Shown: in pieces, positions 1 through 11,386 of the stretch | Layout: every line of letters begins with the position of its first letter | How positions within the stretch are numbered: the first letter of the stretch is position 1 | Source: Gonapodya prolifera JEL478 | Taxonomy: Eukaryota; Monoblepharomycota; Monoblepharidomycetes; Monoblepharidales; Gonapodyaceae | Length of the DNA stretch: 64,000 bases | Direction of reading: 5' to 3' | Assembly: GCA_001574975.1 (NCBI GenBank) | Contig: KQ965871.1 | Location: 1-64,000, forward strand | Program-made: the position numbers and the translations under genes | Notes under the pieces: model-generated | Database searches by the model: none | What the model saw: the letters and a program-made list of their open reading frames with translations, nothing else | What the model was told of the DNA's origin: nothing

Positions 1-1100
1 GTCACCATAGCCTCAGGTGACATCCATTGACATGGTATATATAGTGTGAGGTGTTAAGTGCTGTGCCACTACTGTTGTCATGTATTTAGATGAGTGCACC
101 TGCAGGGCGTGCCCCAAGTTTGGCGTCACGTTCCTGCAGGTGAGTTCTGTGTGCGCTACAACATATTATGTATGTTTGATCAGATATATACACGTTCCTG
201 CAGTTTACAGGCTCGTGCAGCTCACCTAGGTTGTGTAGCAACAGACACCACAATATCAAAAGCAGGAGTTCAGACAAATCCTCTGGCACCTGGCACCTGG
301 CACCTGTTGTGCAACAATTCAATGAAACATCTTTGCAAGCTTTGATCTGTGAAAGTCTGCTATTTGTGTTGAAACAGACATCCAAATGCCAGCCACATTG
401 GCATGCCACCGCAAAATGAAAAACAGGATTTAAGCAAAAGCCAACTAGCCCTCCATTTTGGCCCTAACCTTCAACCTCAACTCCCGTGGCACAGCACAAG
501 AACTTCTCAATCTGAAACCACATTTTCAATGTGCTTCTTGTCATATTCTGTGTCCAACCCTGCAAAGCTGGATAGTTGGGTGGCAGCTGGGATTAAATTC
601 TTGACTAATGGGATTGGAAAGGTGGAGGAAGAAATTGGACAAAAATGGGCCAACACTGACAGGGAAGAAGTTGGGCATAAAGAATGGAAGAAGGAAAGTG
701 ATTAACTTGTTGGACGATATCTAATTACTAATAATAGGGTTACATTGTTGTAAATTGTTGAAAAAAGATTTATCCATAACGTTGTACAATCAGCCTTTTC
801 AATCTTATCGAATTAGCCAACCCGGTTGGCGATTGTGCCAGCCGAAGTGCCGTCAACTAGCCGAGTAGTACTTATAGTCTCCCTTCTACCCACACATCGT
901 GTGTGTTATCGTGGGTTTCGTACGCTGTCCAAAGCGAAGACTGATTGGAACACTCAGTTCAAAGGCACTCAAGTAGTCAGTCCAGTAGTAGCAATTAACG
1001 AGTAAATGGGCTCTAACAACGCCACTTGCTGATGTTTCCCTTGACGGTTCTCAACTGGTTTGCTGCTTCCTGGAGGGAGGGTGGGTGTGAAGTGTTAGAA
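1..1100. other. Gene-poor left end
   Basis: I see no supportable gene here. Short open frames exist on both strands (for example 403-705 +), but none shows a known motif or convincing splice structure. The only local structure is a small tandem run of about three copies of a TGGCACC unit near 285-306 and a few scattered CCTGCAGG palindromes. It may be intergenic or the edge of a decayed repeat. Confidence 0.4.
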
Positions 1101-1199
1101 AGGCTCTCCATCATCGACAACCCCCCTGGAATCATTCCACGCGATTTGTTGAGAAATCTCAAGAAAAATTCTTTGCAGCGTTGATCTTTCCTCCAAACA

Positions 1200-1880
1200 G
1201 CACTTCAGCGATCGCGTACGTCTGCCCACAGCACTACCTGCGCATCATTTCCAATTACCAGCAGAACATTTATTGGCAGTGACAACGCGGTTCCACTCTG
1301 ATTTCGGCATTGTTCCTGGGTGATTGTTTGAGTTCGTCTTGTTCTTTGTCTCAAAATGACCAGTCCTGTGAGAACAAGGAAAGGACCGCACTTACTGAAA
1401 TTTTTGAAATGAAACTTGAAAGAGATTCCTGCGCTGCAATCGTGTTCCGCGAGCAATCACATCTCTCGTTCGGGGTACTATGAGCATAAACCTCACATAT
1501 TGCTTCCACACCATCCTTCCGGACCTCTTCCTTCAAATGGTCTCTTTTCAGTAGCAATCCAATGTTCCACATACACGACCAATCCACAGACGCTGCGACC
1601 TGTGCCAACCAATCCACGAACAGCTTGGCTTGTGCACACTCCTTGTCCCAAGGTGTAACCTATCTCTTGCCGTTGCTCTGTACACTAGAATCGTAATGTG
1701 TCGTGGGTGGTGAGAGCTCCGATACTACGACAGACCACTGCTCCGCAGCCTCCATGTCAGCCCTATCATTCGAAACCTCGCTGTCACCTTTGAGTGACTT
1801 GGAAATCTCCGAGAGGAACTTGACAAGTATGTCAGTAGGAGTAGGGGATTCATGCTGTGGGTACCGTGGACCGCGCGTTT
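1200..1880 (-). pseudogene. Possible decayed coding remnant (unrecognised)
   Basis: On the minus strand two stretches read like protein. About 1860-1675 encodes an acidic, Ser-rich segment (SPTPTDILVKFLSEISKSLK region), and about 1650-1365 encodes a helical segment containing WDKECAQAKLFVDWLAQVAA. They lie in frames interrupted by stops, and I found no clean intron set joining them to each other or to the kinase-like gene upstream at 2172-3819. The style resembles the poorly conserved N-terminal parts of fungal kinase-like proteins, but I cannot assign a family. It could be a gene fragment or an unrecognised exon set. Confidence 0.25.
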
Positions 1881-2171
1881 AAGAGGCCTCGGACTCTCAA
1901 AGCGCGATTAAAGTCCAGAACAAGCCCCATGGCGGTGATTCCAATCGTTGGTCAAGGGAGAAGATGTGAGGGCGAATATACTTTCTCGTTGATGAAGAAG
2001 GAAAGAGTTTGCGGGGAGGAGGAAGAATGATTGAGGTCGTGAGCGGCGCAAGGCGTGGGCGATGCTCGGGGTAGCACAATGCAGTTGAAGGGATGGGGTG
2101 TTTCCTCAACGGACTGTACTGCCCAATGAATGATCCAAATGAATTATATACAGACACAAATGACAAAAAAT

Positions 2172-3819
2172 CTAGACGCGTTGCAAACGCCACTCCCTGA
2201 TTGCGAGTCGATTGTCTGGATTCTTGCTAAGCAGACTCCGAACGAGGGCTTGCAACTCTAACAATTGATCAATTTACGGTAAGAAGTCAACTTCCGAAAA
2301 ATGACTCACGTACCGTCGGGCATTTCGAACCCACTTGCCACCGACATACTCCGCAGCAGGGTATTCCATTCGTCATTTGAAAACGTGTCCCCACCCTGGG
2401 CATGAACAGCACGCAGGAGTGAAACATCAAGGCCACATAAACAGGCAATGCAAAGTGAGGTCCCAAACGAGTCCTCCCCCTCTTGGACGGCTCTGTTGGA
2501 AAGATGTTCCACTGGGATGTTTTCCAAAAGTTCAGGCGGGGCGTATGTTATGTCCATCTGCATGTCTCTGTCCCAACTCTCCTCATCCACGGCCAAGCCA
2601 AAGTCGACCAGCTTTTGAGAAGTGTTTGAAAGCAATTCAGACGATTAGGTGAGAATCAGCTATGAAGGTCAGAGAGAGAGAGAGAGATAGAATTCGGCAG
2701 TTGCCATTCATCTCACCACGACTTCCACAGTGGAGTCTTCCATAATATTAATGACAACGTTCTTGGGCACTATGTCACGGTGCTTGATGCGTTTGATGGT
2801 GTGAAGTCGGAAAACAACATCCAGCAGTTTCCAGCTTGCTTGGATACACTGTGCTGGGTTCAACAAATTTGCATGACTGATATCCTCCATAGTGTGCCCC
2901 TTGGCAAATGACAAAACTTCAACGACTGTCTGTTTTGTCTGATCGTCAGGATCCCATATAACGTCCCAACCAAGGAGTTGGTTTACTCCAGTCATGGCGG
3001 CGCACTTTTGGAGTACCATTACTTCGGAAGGAATCAAATCACCCAACCTTTGGAGTAAGCCAGACGGAGACCCAAATGGTAGATCATTTATCTTTTGATG
3101 ACCGCGTGGGCTTGGGTTTGAGGAGTACCCCACAGAAAACTTTTTATGGAAAAGTTTTATCGCCACCTGTTTAGTCACAAGTCACAACCATCCACACCAC
3201 GCAGTCATGCCAGTCAAAGGAAAGGTGCAACCAAACGAACCGCTTCTCGTCCAATGCCTACTCGGTCGGCTTTGATGATGATTCCTTCCCCACCAGAATT
3301 AATGAACCGAATCGTGGAGGGATCAATCCTACTCCTTATGTTTTGTGGGAGAAATGATAGGTTGCCCACAATCAAAGAAATACGAATGTTGAACCGCGGA
3401 ATGGCATTCAAGGCCTTAGCAAAGCACTCGACATTGTGCTGTTGGAGGCGAGTCCTGTCCTCATCAGAGAGGGTCTCCAGCACACCTAGCATCGTATTGA
3501 AGGTCGTGAAAGCCCAATAGCATTAAAAAGAGACCATTATCTTGCCTGGGTGATACGCGTCCTGCCGACCGAGGATTTTGGCAATCTCATTCCAGTAGTA
3601 GAAGGGGTAGTCAGGGAAATAGCTTCCTGGTGAGTGGAAGAAATCCCACAATGGCATGACTGTTCGCGACCTCAAACTGAACGGCAGCGCACCGTTGAGC
3701 CTGATGAAGGTGCACCAAGCTTGGACTCGGGCAATGCCCTTTGTTGCAGATACCCAGCTTTCCCGGAGCTCGGGGATTGCGACGCGCAGTTCCGTCGAAA
3801 GCGGATCGTTTGCATTCAT
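2172..3819 (-). CDS. Protein-kinase-like domain protein
   Basis: A eukaryotic-type protein kinase fold is split over about five exons. After an N-terminal region of about 150 residues without recognised motif comes a glycine loop (INSGGEGIIIKAD). Next is the ATP-lysine strand GREAVAIKLF, formed cleanly when the intron with acceptor before GTGGCGATA is removed. The catalytic loop is HRDIVPKNVV, the metal-binding motif DFGLAV, and an APE-like TYAPPELLE follows. A last exon after a GTACGT donor near 2315 gives LQALVRSLLSKNPDNRLAI, a typical C-lobe end, with the stop at 2172. HRD aspartate, DFG and the VAIK lysine are all present, so catalysis is plausible. ATG at 3819 is the first in frame. The first intron (near 3480-3535) has a weak donor, so that junction is uncertain. 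The family within kinases and the substrate are unknown. A (GA)n microsatellite lies in the intron at about 2672-2690. Confidence 0.7.
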
Positions 3820-4208
3820 TACAGGTCAGTTGATAGAGACGGACAGGCGAGAATGGCTGCGACTTGGTGGTTGCTTTTGGTTGGCAGGAGTAGTTGAGCC
3901 GGCACTAATCATCCGAACAAGTTCGTCGGCGCCTGCGAACCCTCGCGATCTTCACCTGGGAAGCCGACTCCATCCAAAACACCGAACACGGCCGCCCCTC
4001 GCCGGGCTAGCCTAGCGTCGTCCCGGTCGCCCACCCACCAAACGTAGGCTTGAGTGCTCAAATTCCCGCTGCGGTTGATCCGGTACGGGCGGAATAAACG
4101 CGGCTCAACAACATCTTCAATGCTGGATCCTTCCCGTCCGAGATCCCTGTGGGACGGAACCGACATGACGACGGGTACGACACTGCTCGTGAGAATAACA
4201 TCCCTTCT

Positions 4209-4823
4209 ATGGCGCGGAACGCTGACGGAGACGACGATAATGAGCGCGGCCAGAACTCCGACCAAGTAAATGCCGAGATGAAAGGAAAGAATCGTTCGGT
4301 TCCAGCGGAAGAGGAAGATTCAGAGTCGGGCCAGGATGTGCAGCAGTCTGAACCTGCGCCGCAGGAGTTGCGGGGAATGGACTGGTGGATACCGGGGTCA
4401 TCGCCTCCACCTACACCTCTAGCTGGCAGGAACCCGTTCTCGTTTTTTGCGACCCCATCTCCTGGTACTACTCCCAAGTCCGCTACTGAATCAGCCCCAG
4501 CCCCAGCCCTGGACCCGCACGCCCCGAACTTGTTCTCCTTCAATCCTGGGTCTGCCCGTGCACCAATGCCCCCTGTCAAGGAGGACTTTGACTTTGCCTT
4601 CCCGGTTGGAGCACCCGACCCTGTGAATCACCCAAACCCAGTCCCCTCGCCTCCAGCAGAAAATGGTTCATCGGCGGAATTTGTGTTTACCTTTCCACCG
4701 CCGTCACCTGCTGTACTACAGCCTCCACGATACTTTGTTCCTCATGGCCGACTGGAGCGAAATGCACCAAGAGACCCAACCCATCAACCGTGGTTCCCCG
4801 GAGTCCCACCACGCTCTGCTTGA
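4209..4823 (+). CDS. Hypothetical Pro/Ser-rich disordered protein
   Basis: An open frame of 204 codons begins at the first ATG (4209). The frame stays open upstream to about 4100, so an upstream exon is possible. The protein is acidic at the start (ADGDDDNERG) and then proline- and phenylalanine-rich, with repeated short FSFF, FDFAFPV, FVFTFPPP patches separated by Pro/Ala/Ser linkers. I recognise no domain, and low complexity suggests intrinsic disorder. FxF-type patches occur in nuclear pore and adaptor proteins, but here that is only a resemblance. It could also be the 3' exon of a larger gene, or a chance frame in GC-rich DNA. Confidence 0.35.
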   Translation: MARNADGDDDNERGQNSDQVNAEMKGKNRSVPAEEEDSESGQDVQQSEPAPQELRGMDWWIPGSSPPPTPLAGRNPFSFFATPSPGTTPKSATESAPAPALDPHAPNLFSFNPGSARAPMPPVKEDFDFAFPVGAPDPVNHPNPVPSPPAENGSSAEFVFTFPPPSPAVLQPPRYFVPHGRLERNAPRDPTHQPWFPGVPPRSA

Positions 4824-5368
4824 CGAGGGTCTGATTGCTTCTTTGTCGTCGGCTTTACCGGAAATAATTGTTCCTGCTCTGTCTGAGGAGCGAGCTCAAG
4901 ACTGACTCATAACAGTGCCATGCTGCGACTCTTCCATTTTTTGGCCCTACTGACTGAAACGATCCCGGTCGCCACATCCTGGATCGAGGATTGTGTCGCC
5001 GTTCCCCCCATTCGACCCAACAAGCACACCCGCGCGCTCGGAATGTCACAACAAGGCGAGGGCGAGTGTCGAAGGGAAAGCCCAGGGGTTGCCTGGTCGG
5101 GGAGTTATGGATTCCCGGGCGGTCGAGCATGGTGGTTCCACTTTTGTTGTCTTCTGGTATGGTGCTTTGGAATCTATAGTGGCATTTTACCCCTTCCTCC
5201 TCGTCGATTCTCACGGGTCAATAAAGATCCACCGCCACAAGAGTGAGTTATTCCTGCCACTTCAAGTTCGACCAACTGTCCCGTTGTCACCGAGTGGTGG
5301 TCCTTTTTATGGATGTATTACGCCATGTGTTACCTAAACGCTGAAATTTCGTACATATCTGCAACTTG
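4824..5368. other. Intergenic, no supportable gene
   Basis: Overlapping short frames occur on the plus strand (4920-5337), but none has a motif, a clear start context or splice partners. I see no repeat or RNA structure. This stretch separates the Pro/Ser-rich ORF from the 3' end of the minus-strand gene at 5369-6804. Confidence 0.4.
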
Positions 5369-6804
5369 CTACATTTGTCCCGCCCTTTTCTGCTCCTCAA
5401 GAACTAAAGAGAAAAGCCCCTTTAGCATCAAAAATTTGTCATAAAGCAGCGTGTTGTGCTTACTCTTCATGAGTTCAAGTGGATCTGTATTTGACCTCGC
5501 GTTCTTCAGCACGTCAGACACATTCTTCACATTATGAGCGAGGGGTTTGATTGACTTTACGATATGCACCGGGCCATACCGCTCAGCAAGTGAACCAAGA
5601 AGCTGCCGCTCGAGAATTCGTTCGATCTCGATCATGATATCCATAATGCTGTCGCAAAAAGGGCCCTCGGAGTTCACATCACGGCACTGCACCGTAAGGC
5701 GGATGAGGAGCTATAATAATAAGCATGAACGAATGATGTTTCCACGCAACAAAATGACCGGTGGGATGGCGGATGCTCACATCGTGGGGAATGGCAATAG
5801 CTGGAACTTCGACCGACTGTTGAGGTACACCCAGAACTCCCTATGACAAAACGATTTTTATGTCACAGAAGTTGGATAAGGCTAAAAGCGCACGCACAGC
5901 AGGCGGTAGGTTAAGGGGAGGTTTTTTGTGGCTCTCCGGTGCGGCAGGAGCAGCCTCCACCGGCACAATCTGGGAAGGGCTTGCGTGTGCGCGTGATGGT
6001 AGATGAGCGTCAACAGTTCTATGCGTATGAGGAAACAATGATAACTTTTTCTTCCTGAGTAAGAAAGGACCGAACCTACCGAACGATATCAGTCTGCACC
6101 ATACCTGTTTCCTTATCAGTCAGGGTTGAAAGCACTTCAACGGGACCAGCCATGTCCTTGGAGCTTGTATCCCTGAGCAAACAGGGAGCAAATAGATTCA
6201 TGCATCCAAGAAAGTTGAATTCAGAGGTTAAAGGAGTGTTACAGAAGAGAAGAAACTCACGTGCGCCGCTCAGGTCGTTTGTCTTTTCTAAATTTACCAC
6301 CTAACCGGGCTTGCTGATCCTTCACGAGTCCTGATCTTTTATCAATATTTTGGTTCAAAGCATATTCGACGTCTGCACCCTGCTTGCGTCCACTGCGCCT
6401 CGTGGGTACTTCTATGGTTCCAAGTCCAGGTACCGTTGACGCGCCCGAAGCAATGACTACGGAGTCAGCCAAGTGTCCACGCTTCGCTTTGGAGGTCTTC
6501 TCGATTTCAGGCTGATCTCCTTTCCCCATTTCTTGGAGTAGAGCGAACGGATTTCCCGTCTTCAGATGGATTGTCATTGACGTCATTCAACAGGGAAACA
6601 TGCCACGACGTAATGAGTTGTGATCGAACAATGTTCATTCCCTTTTCCAGCGAAGCTCACCAATGGCTGGTGCTTCTTCTTGGCATTCGGTCCCGGTGCG
6701 ACGTCTATTCCTTTGTCTTTCGCTCCAACCCTTGGCGCCCGTCCGGAAACTGCAGGAGCAGCGGCTGCTCTCGTGGGTTTGGTGTTGGATGATGAAGCGG
6801 TCAT
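5369..6804 (-). CDS. Hypothetical protein, multi-exon
   Basis: Six exons join in phase with good splice signals. ATG at 6804 opens an Ala/Lys-rich start (MTASSSNTKPTRAAAAPAV). Introns then fall near 6651-6562, 6259-6172 (GTGAGT donor), 6077-6017 (GTAGGT), 5862-5808 or so, and 5782-5711 (GTGAGC). The C-terminal exon (to the stop at 5369) encodes a predicted helical region with LLIRLTVQCRDVNSEGPF and IMIEIERILERQLLGSLAER. The middle is charged and basic (GKFRKDKRPERRT). I do not recognise the family: no enzyme motif, signal peptide or membrane segment is visible. The conserved-looking C-terminal helices suggest a real structural protein of roughly 300 residues. Exon borders in the 5700-5870 stretch are less certain than the rest. 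Confidence 0.55.
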
Positions 6805-7069
6805 TGTGTTTTGATGTCCCTTTGTGGTGAAAGCAAGAGGCCAGGGGAACTTTGTGAAAGTTTACCCGATTGTGGAGTCCATTCATACAGTCCTCAAATT
6901 TTGAAAAACGAGGAGCGCTTCATATTTAAATAAACGATTTAATTGCTCTGTGTTATATTGCTCCCAGGAGACGTGAGCACTCAGTATTTACTGCGACCTG
7001 ACCAAGACTGACACCCTTTTCCTCCTTCAATACCGGATCCCCCTGCTCACGTCGAATCACAGTGCACTC

Positions 7070-7700
7070 TTAATCAAAAAGCATGATAAATTTCTGGGAC
7101 TCCTCAACTTTGTTCCACAGCATATTCGTCGTTGCCTGGCAGATCCGTTCCTGCTTGATCTTTTCCCCACACTCCGCGACGGTCATCCTGTCGCCTCCTT
7201 TCCGCTCCCGGGTCAGCATATAATTATTATAAACTTTCCAGCCCGTCCTAAGCAATCCTCCGTTCCTTCTCCAGCACCATAAACCCTGGTTATATGCCAC
7301 ACCCTCAAACTCTCGACTCACCTGACCTGAATTGCATGGAACACCTTCTACTTCTCTCTCCGCCTTCCAGCTCGCATTTTTGATGAGCACGATGGCGTCG
7401 AGCTCTGGGTCAAAGTGTGACAAGGATTGCGAACAACAAACGAAGTCGTGTGTCGACGGGTTGCAGGGTCGACGCGGAAACAGATGGTGGTTGTTCTTGC
7501 TCTGGTAAGCGTTTGGACGACACGAGGACATCTGTTATTTTACTCGCGTTTCAATAAACCGACATGTCTTCCTCATTCTTACCGTCTTATTAGGTGCCTT
7601 AATCCCCCCACTGTAAGCTTGAACACCATCGCCCCGCGCAGGTCTAGTCCCGACTATTACGCTATTTTCTTGGCAGGGCGTATCAGATGTGTGCTCAGAC
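7070..7700 (-). CDS. Doubtful gene, weak HMG-box-like C-terminus
   Basis: A minus-strand frame runs to a stop at 7070. A 51-nt intron (GTAAGA...ACAG, about 7590-7540) would join an upstream segment ending KAPNKT to MSSCRPNAYQSKNNHHLF. The final part (YMLTRERKGG, TVAECGEKIKQE, LWNKVEESQKF) loosely resembles the helix spacing of an HMG box, but key aromatic positions are not convincing. No ATG start was found upstream because the frame opens only with TTG near 7741. The model is incomplete and may be a decayed gene. Confidence 0.25.
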
Positions 7701-7741
7701 CAAGCAAGCTGTCGCGAGTGTTGACCAGTTGATGACGTCAA

Positions 7742-8754
7742 AACAATTCTCGAAGGTTGGTGGCTGAAGAAGGTGCATAAGGGGGATTCAGTGAGAATTG
7801 ATGGTAGTCAATGTAACTGAATACGAACGAAAAGTGCCGTTAATGACGTACGTCTTTGAGACTGTTTAAGTGAATGGGGCGAGATGTTCCGTCCTGCTGA
7901 CAAGGAATTCAAAAGTTCAATCGAAGCGTTCAATGAAGGCTTCATCAGTACAAGAAAAAGCAAGCACTACCCACGTTGGCCGCCAAGACAACATCTCTCT
8001 CGCCAAATGAGTGAATGTGAAGACGACATGCGATCTCCTCCAGGAAAGATAGAGGATGATTGTAGAGTTGAAACTTTGCATTTAAAAACGTCCGCCATGA
8101 ACTAACTAGGATGGCAAAACGGTTTCAATCACTATCGGTTGACCAAAATCCAGATGCTGAAGAAGAATACACACCATGACCGGCAGAATATAGCTTTTTA
8201 CGTGACCACGATTCAACTCTTATTCGAAGCCCGAAGGGATTTGACCTATCCATCTTGTGAGGGTCAGCGGGGAGGATGTCGCAGTGGTGTACGACGGATG
8301 AACAATACTGCAGTGTATATCGATGGTCGATATGAATGACTGGGGTGCTGTCATCAGTTGCTGATGAGGAACAGAAGGGAAAGCCATTCATATGATCAAC
8401 CAAGTAATTTCAGGAGATTTAATGGTACAAAATGAGTGGCAAATTAATGGAAGAATGACTGGGCCTAGCACACGGCCTCGAGGCATCCATCCAGTCTTCT
8501 TTTCCCACATTTCCCACAGCACTGGTCATTGTTGACGTGGGTCTGAGCAAACGTATTTGCGGACAGAGCCTGCCATGGATTGCTGACTTGCGCTCTTTAA
8601 TTGAATCCAGCTCAACTCGCGTATACCTCCCATACTCATTGGAACAGCAAAGCCCCACCACACACGCCCGACTTTGAATCGATCCACTTGTGCCACTTCC
8701 ATCCCTTTCGACGCACGCTCACTGGACCACCAAACTCAAAACAGCTTTCCATCA
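7742..8754. other. Intergenic, no supportable gene
   Basis: About 1 kb with only short overlapping frames on both strands. I see no domains, repeats or RNA structures. The right part is presumably the 5' region of the gene starting at 8755. Confidence 0.4.
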
Positions 8755-9683
8755 ATGGCCGGAACGAACGTAGACAGTATCATCGCAACTTGCAACGCCC
8801 TCGCTGAACAACAGCTGCAGAGTGCGCTACGGAAGAAAAACCTCAGGATGGAGCTCGTTGATTTTGTTCCTGTTGGCAGCATGGTCCGGGTGGTGGGGAC
8901 CCATCCTTATCCAACCACAGCCGCAGAGGCCGTTCCAGGCCTTGTCAAATCGATTCAATCGCACTCCTCCCTGGGAGTACTGAAGGGGCTGCTCGAGGGC
9001 GACGTCGATCTCGAAGCGAACGTGTTGCTCAACCTGGATGATCCAGAGTGTCTGCAGCGCGTTGGACGCAGCGTCGTTCGTCTTTCAGCCCCCTATGGAA
9101 TACAACCGCGATTCATCCCGAAGGGAGACGTTGGCCCTGCTGACGATCCTTTATTGCCCTTTTCAACATCACCAAACGCACGTCGATTGGCGCAGAGCGT
9201 GTTTGTCCAGGCATACACTCTGTCCCAGACAACCGAAGGGGACCCTGGCAATGCCCGGGGCATTACTCAAGCCCTCGTGGCAGGACATGTCTTCCCAGCC
9301 TCTTTCATCGTGCTGCTTTGGGAAGTAATCGCATTTGATAGCATTGGGATTAGTGTTTTCCTGGACCGAGTTGTGTGAGTCTTCTATTTTCGATTTTCCA
9401 TGTTATTTTGAGAGTTGGTGCTGCATTTTTAATCTACTTTAATTCCAGAATGCGCCAAACCTATCCCAATTGTCCTCCCCCAAGGAATCCACTAAGGCAT
9501 GCCAACTGGCCATACCCAGAGACGTGGGACGACACAGTTGGTACTTGGACCGAACCAGAAGAGAATATTGCAGGTTACAATGCGGAAGTATTGGATGAGC
9601 TCGATGGTTTCGGTGGGACCGCTTTCACCGCCCTTGCACAAAGCATTCAAAAATTGGATGTTGGGGATAGGATGCAGGATTGA
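8755..9683 (+). CDS. Hypothetical protein, two exons
   Basis: Exons 8755-9374 and 9449-9683 join in phase across a 74-nt intron (GTGAGT...TTCCAG), giving 284 residues. An upstream in-frame ATG at 8674 would add 27 residues. I chose 8755 because MAGTNVDSIIATCNALAEQQ begins the predicted helical body. The protein is mixed alpha/beta-like, has no signal peptide, and carries one moderately hydrophobic stretch around residues 175-200 (ASFIVLLWEVIAF). The C-terminal exon is rich in Pro and Trp (PYPETWDDTVGTWTEPEE) and ends acidic. I do not recognise the family. A clean splice and steady coding character make it a likely real, probably lineage-restricted gene. Confidence 0.6.
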
Positions 9684-11386
9684 AGCACATGCTTTTCGTT
9701 GGTGGAGTTAGTGTTATCTCATGGATGATGTTTGATTTTCGAAGTTGTTGTGTTGGGTGTGGACATTTGTTTTGACGTTTGTTTTGACGTTTTTTTTGAC
9801 GTTGTTTGGATGTTTGCAAAACGGAGAACTGTCCCATTGAACGATTGGCATCCATGTGTTTGGTGTATCCACTTAGAAATTGTCCCCCATTCCCCCTCCT
9901 TCTTCCTTTAGTTGTTAGTTGGGTGCAACCTGAAATGTTTGACAAATAGGCACAGAATTTTCAAAGTCGATCGGCATTTTCGTGTAGGTCGGTGTCGCGT
10001 TCTAAAAGTGCACAGAATGTGAGTGTCGGGTCTCGTACACGAACGAGAAACGAGAAACGGTCAAAGCCCGCGACACCCGTTGCGGCCATGTAAACTATGT
10101 AATACTCACGTGAAAAGGAACTCTACTCCGGCCATGAACCCAGCACGACAGGAATCAAACCGCGACGAAACGCAGAGCCCCGTGACTCCGCACCCCAACG
10201 ATCAAAGTTGCTTGGCCTGGACATTGCCGTCCCGTATCCAGATGTCCAGGTGGCAGCACATGAGGCCTTCAAACAAGGAGCGGCACGGGTTCTGTCCATC
10301 TCTCCGCTGTTTGTAAAAGGATGAGAGAGGCGGTCAGTTTGGGTCGGAAAGGTGACAAATACATGAGTACGTACCATTTTCGGTGGAGCGGCGTACTGGC
10401 GGAGAGCATGGAGTTCGATTCACTGTCGACAGGTTCGAATGAGTTAACAAGCAACGTTAGCACTAATCTAGTCTGGTGCCATGGCAGTTCAAGTTTCAGA
10501 TTTCCATCTTTTCATGAAGACGTCTCCGCGAAAGACAAAAACAGGGGCGAGCCACTTTTGTGTCCATACTGCAACGCCCTCTTTAAAATCATTGCGCTAA
10601 GCTAACATTCAAGAGCTGGACCGCAAATAGTATGGAACAAGAACAAAGAACATGTTGCTGTTTTGTTTTCGCTGGGACTTGTGAGTGATTTGTCCATTTG
10701 GTGTGTGTTGGAACGGATCCGGGAATGCTGAAGGAAGGGCCAGGAATGAGATTCTTCATATTCAAATGTAATCACTATAATCGCTGTGATGTGAAATAGA
10801 TGTATAAAATTTACAAAGTAACGCACTGCACAGGCGATCAAAGAAGTTGACGCAGGAGTGTGAACTGTTAACTGTTACACGTCGGGTAAGACCCTAACCA
10901 CCCTCGCTCAACATCACACAGTACAGCACTCTTTCCTATCGTACTACGCCACGCCACCTTTGCCCATGCCACGCCCTCCCTCCCCTCGCTCTTCACACAC
11001 TCTTTGTCCGTGGTGCAATATGCTGCCCTCATCCCCTCTGCACGCTCCGATGCCATCTTCCACACGGTGTAGTCGTGGCAATCAACTTGAACGCATTTTT
11101 TCAGGACTCGTTAACGGACTCGATCGGGCCATCGTCGCTATCAATGCCTGCATTGAGAGCAAGCCGACTTTTAGCCCAATCCCTCTGCCTTTCCTTGTCC
11201 TACCATGGTTCCTCCAATCAATCGCCCAAATCTAACCCCAGTCTAGCTTGGAATTGTGAAAATATCGAGAGAAGAAGTTGAGGACGACCCACTCTGACGT
11301 TGACGTGACCAAAGGTGATCGATGCGGAACCCTGGCGGAAGGGACGAGCCAGGCTTTTCTCACTGACACACTTCCATGCAGCGGAC
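9684..11386. other. Long stretch without a supportable gene
   Basis: About 1.7 kb. Three near copies of TTTTGACGTTT lie side by side at about 9768-9806. On the minus strand at 10123-10463 a possible intron (GTACGT...AACAG) joins short open frames, but the product shows no recognisable motif. The 10870-11240 region has several Pro/Ser frames typical of GC-rich noncoding DNA. The right end should hold the promoter of the gene at 11387. Confidence 0.4.

Noticed and set aside
10123-10463. Possible two-exon minus-strand gene
   Set aside because: A plausible intron exists, but the joined product shows no recognisable motif and neither frame extends convincingly.
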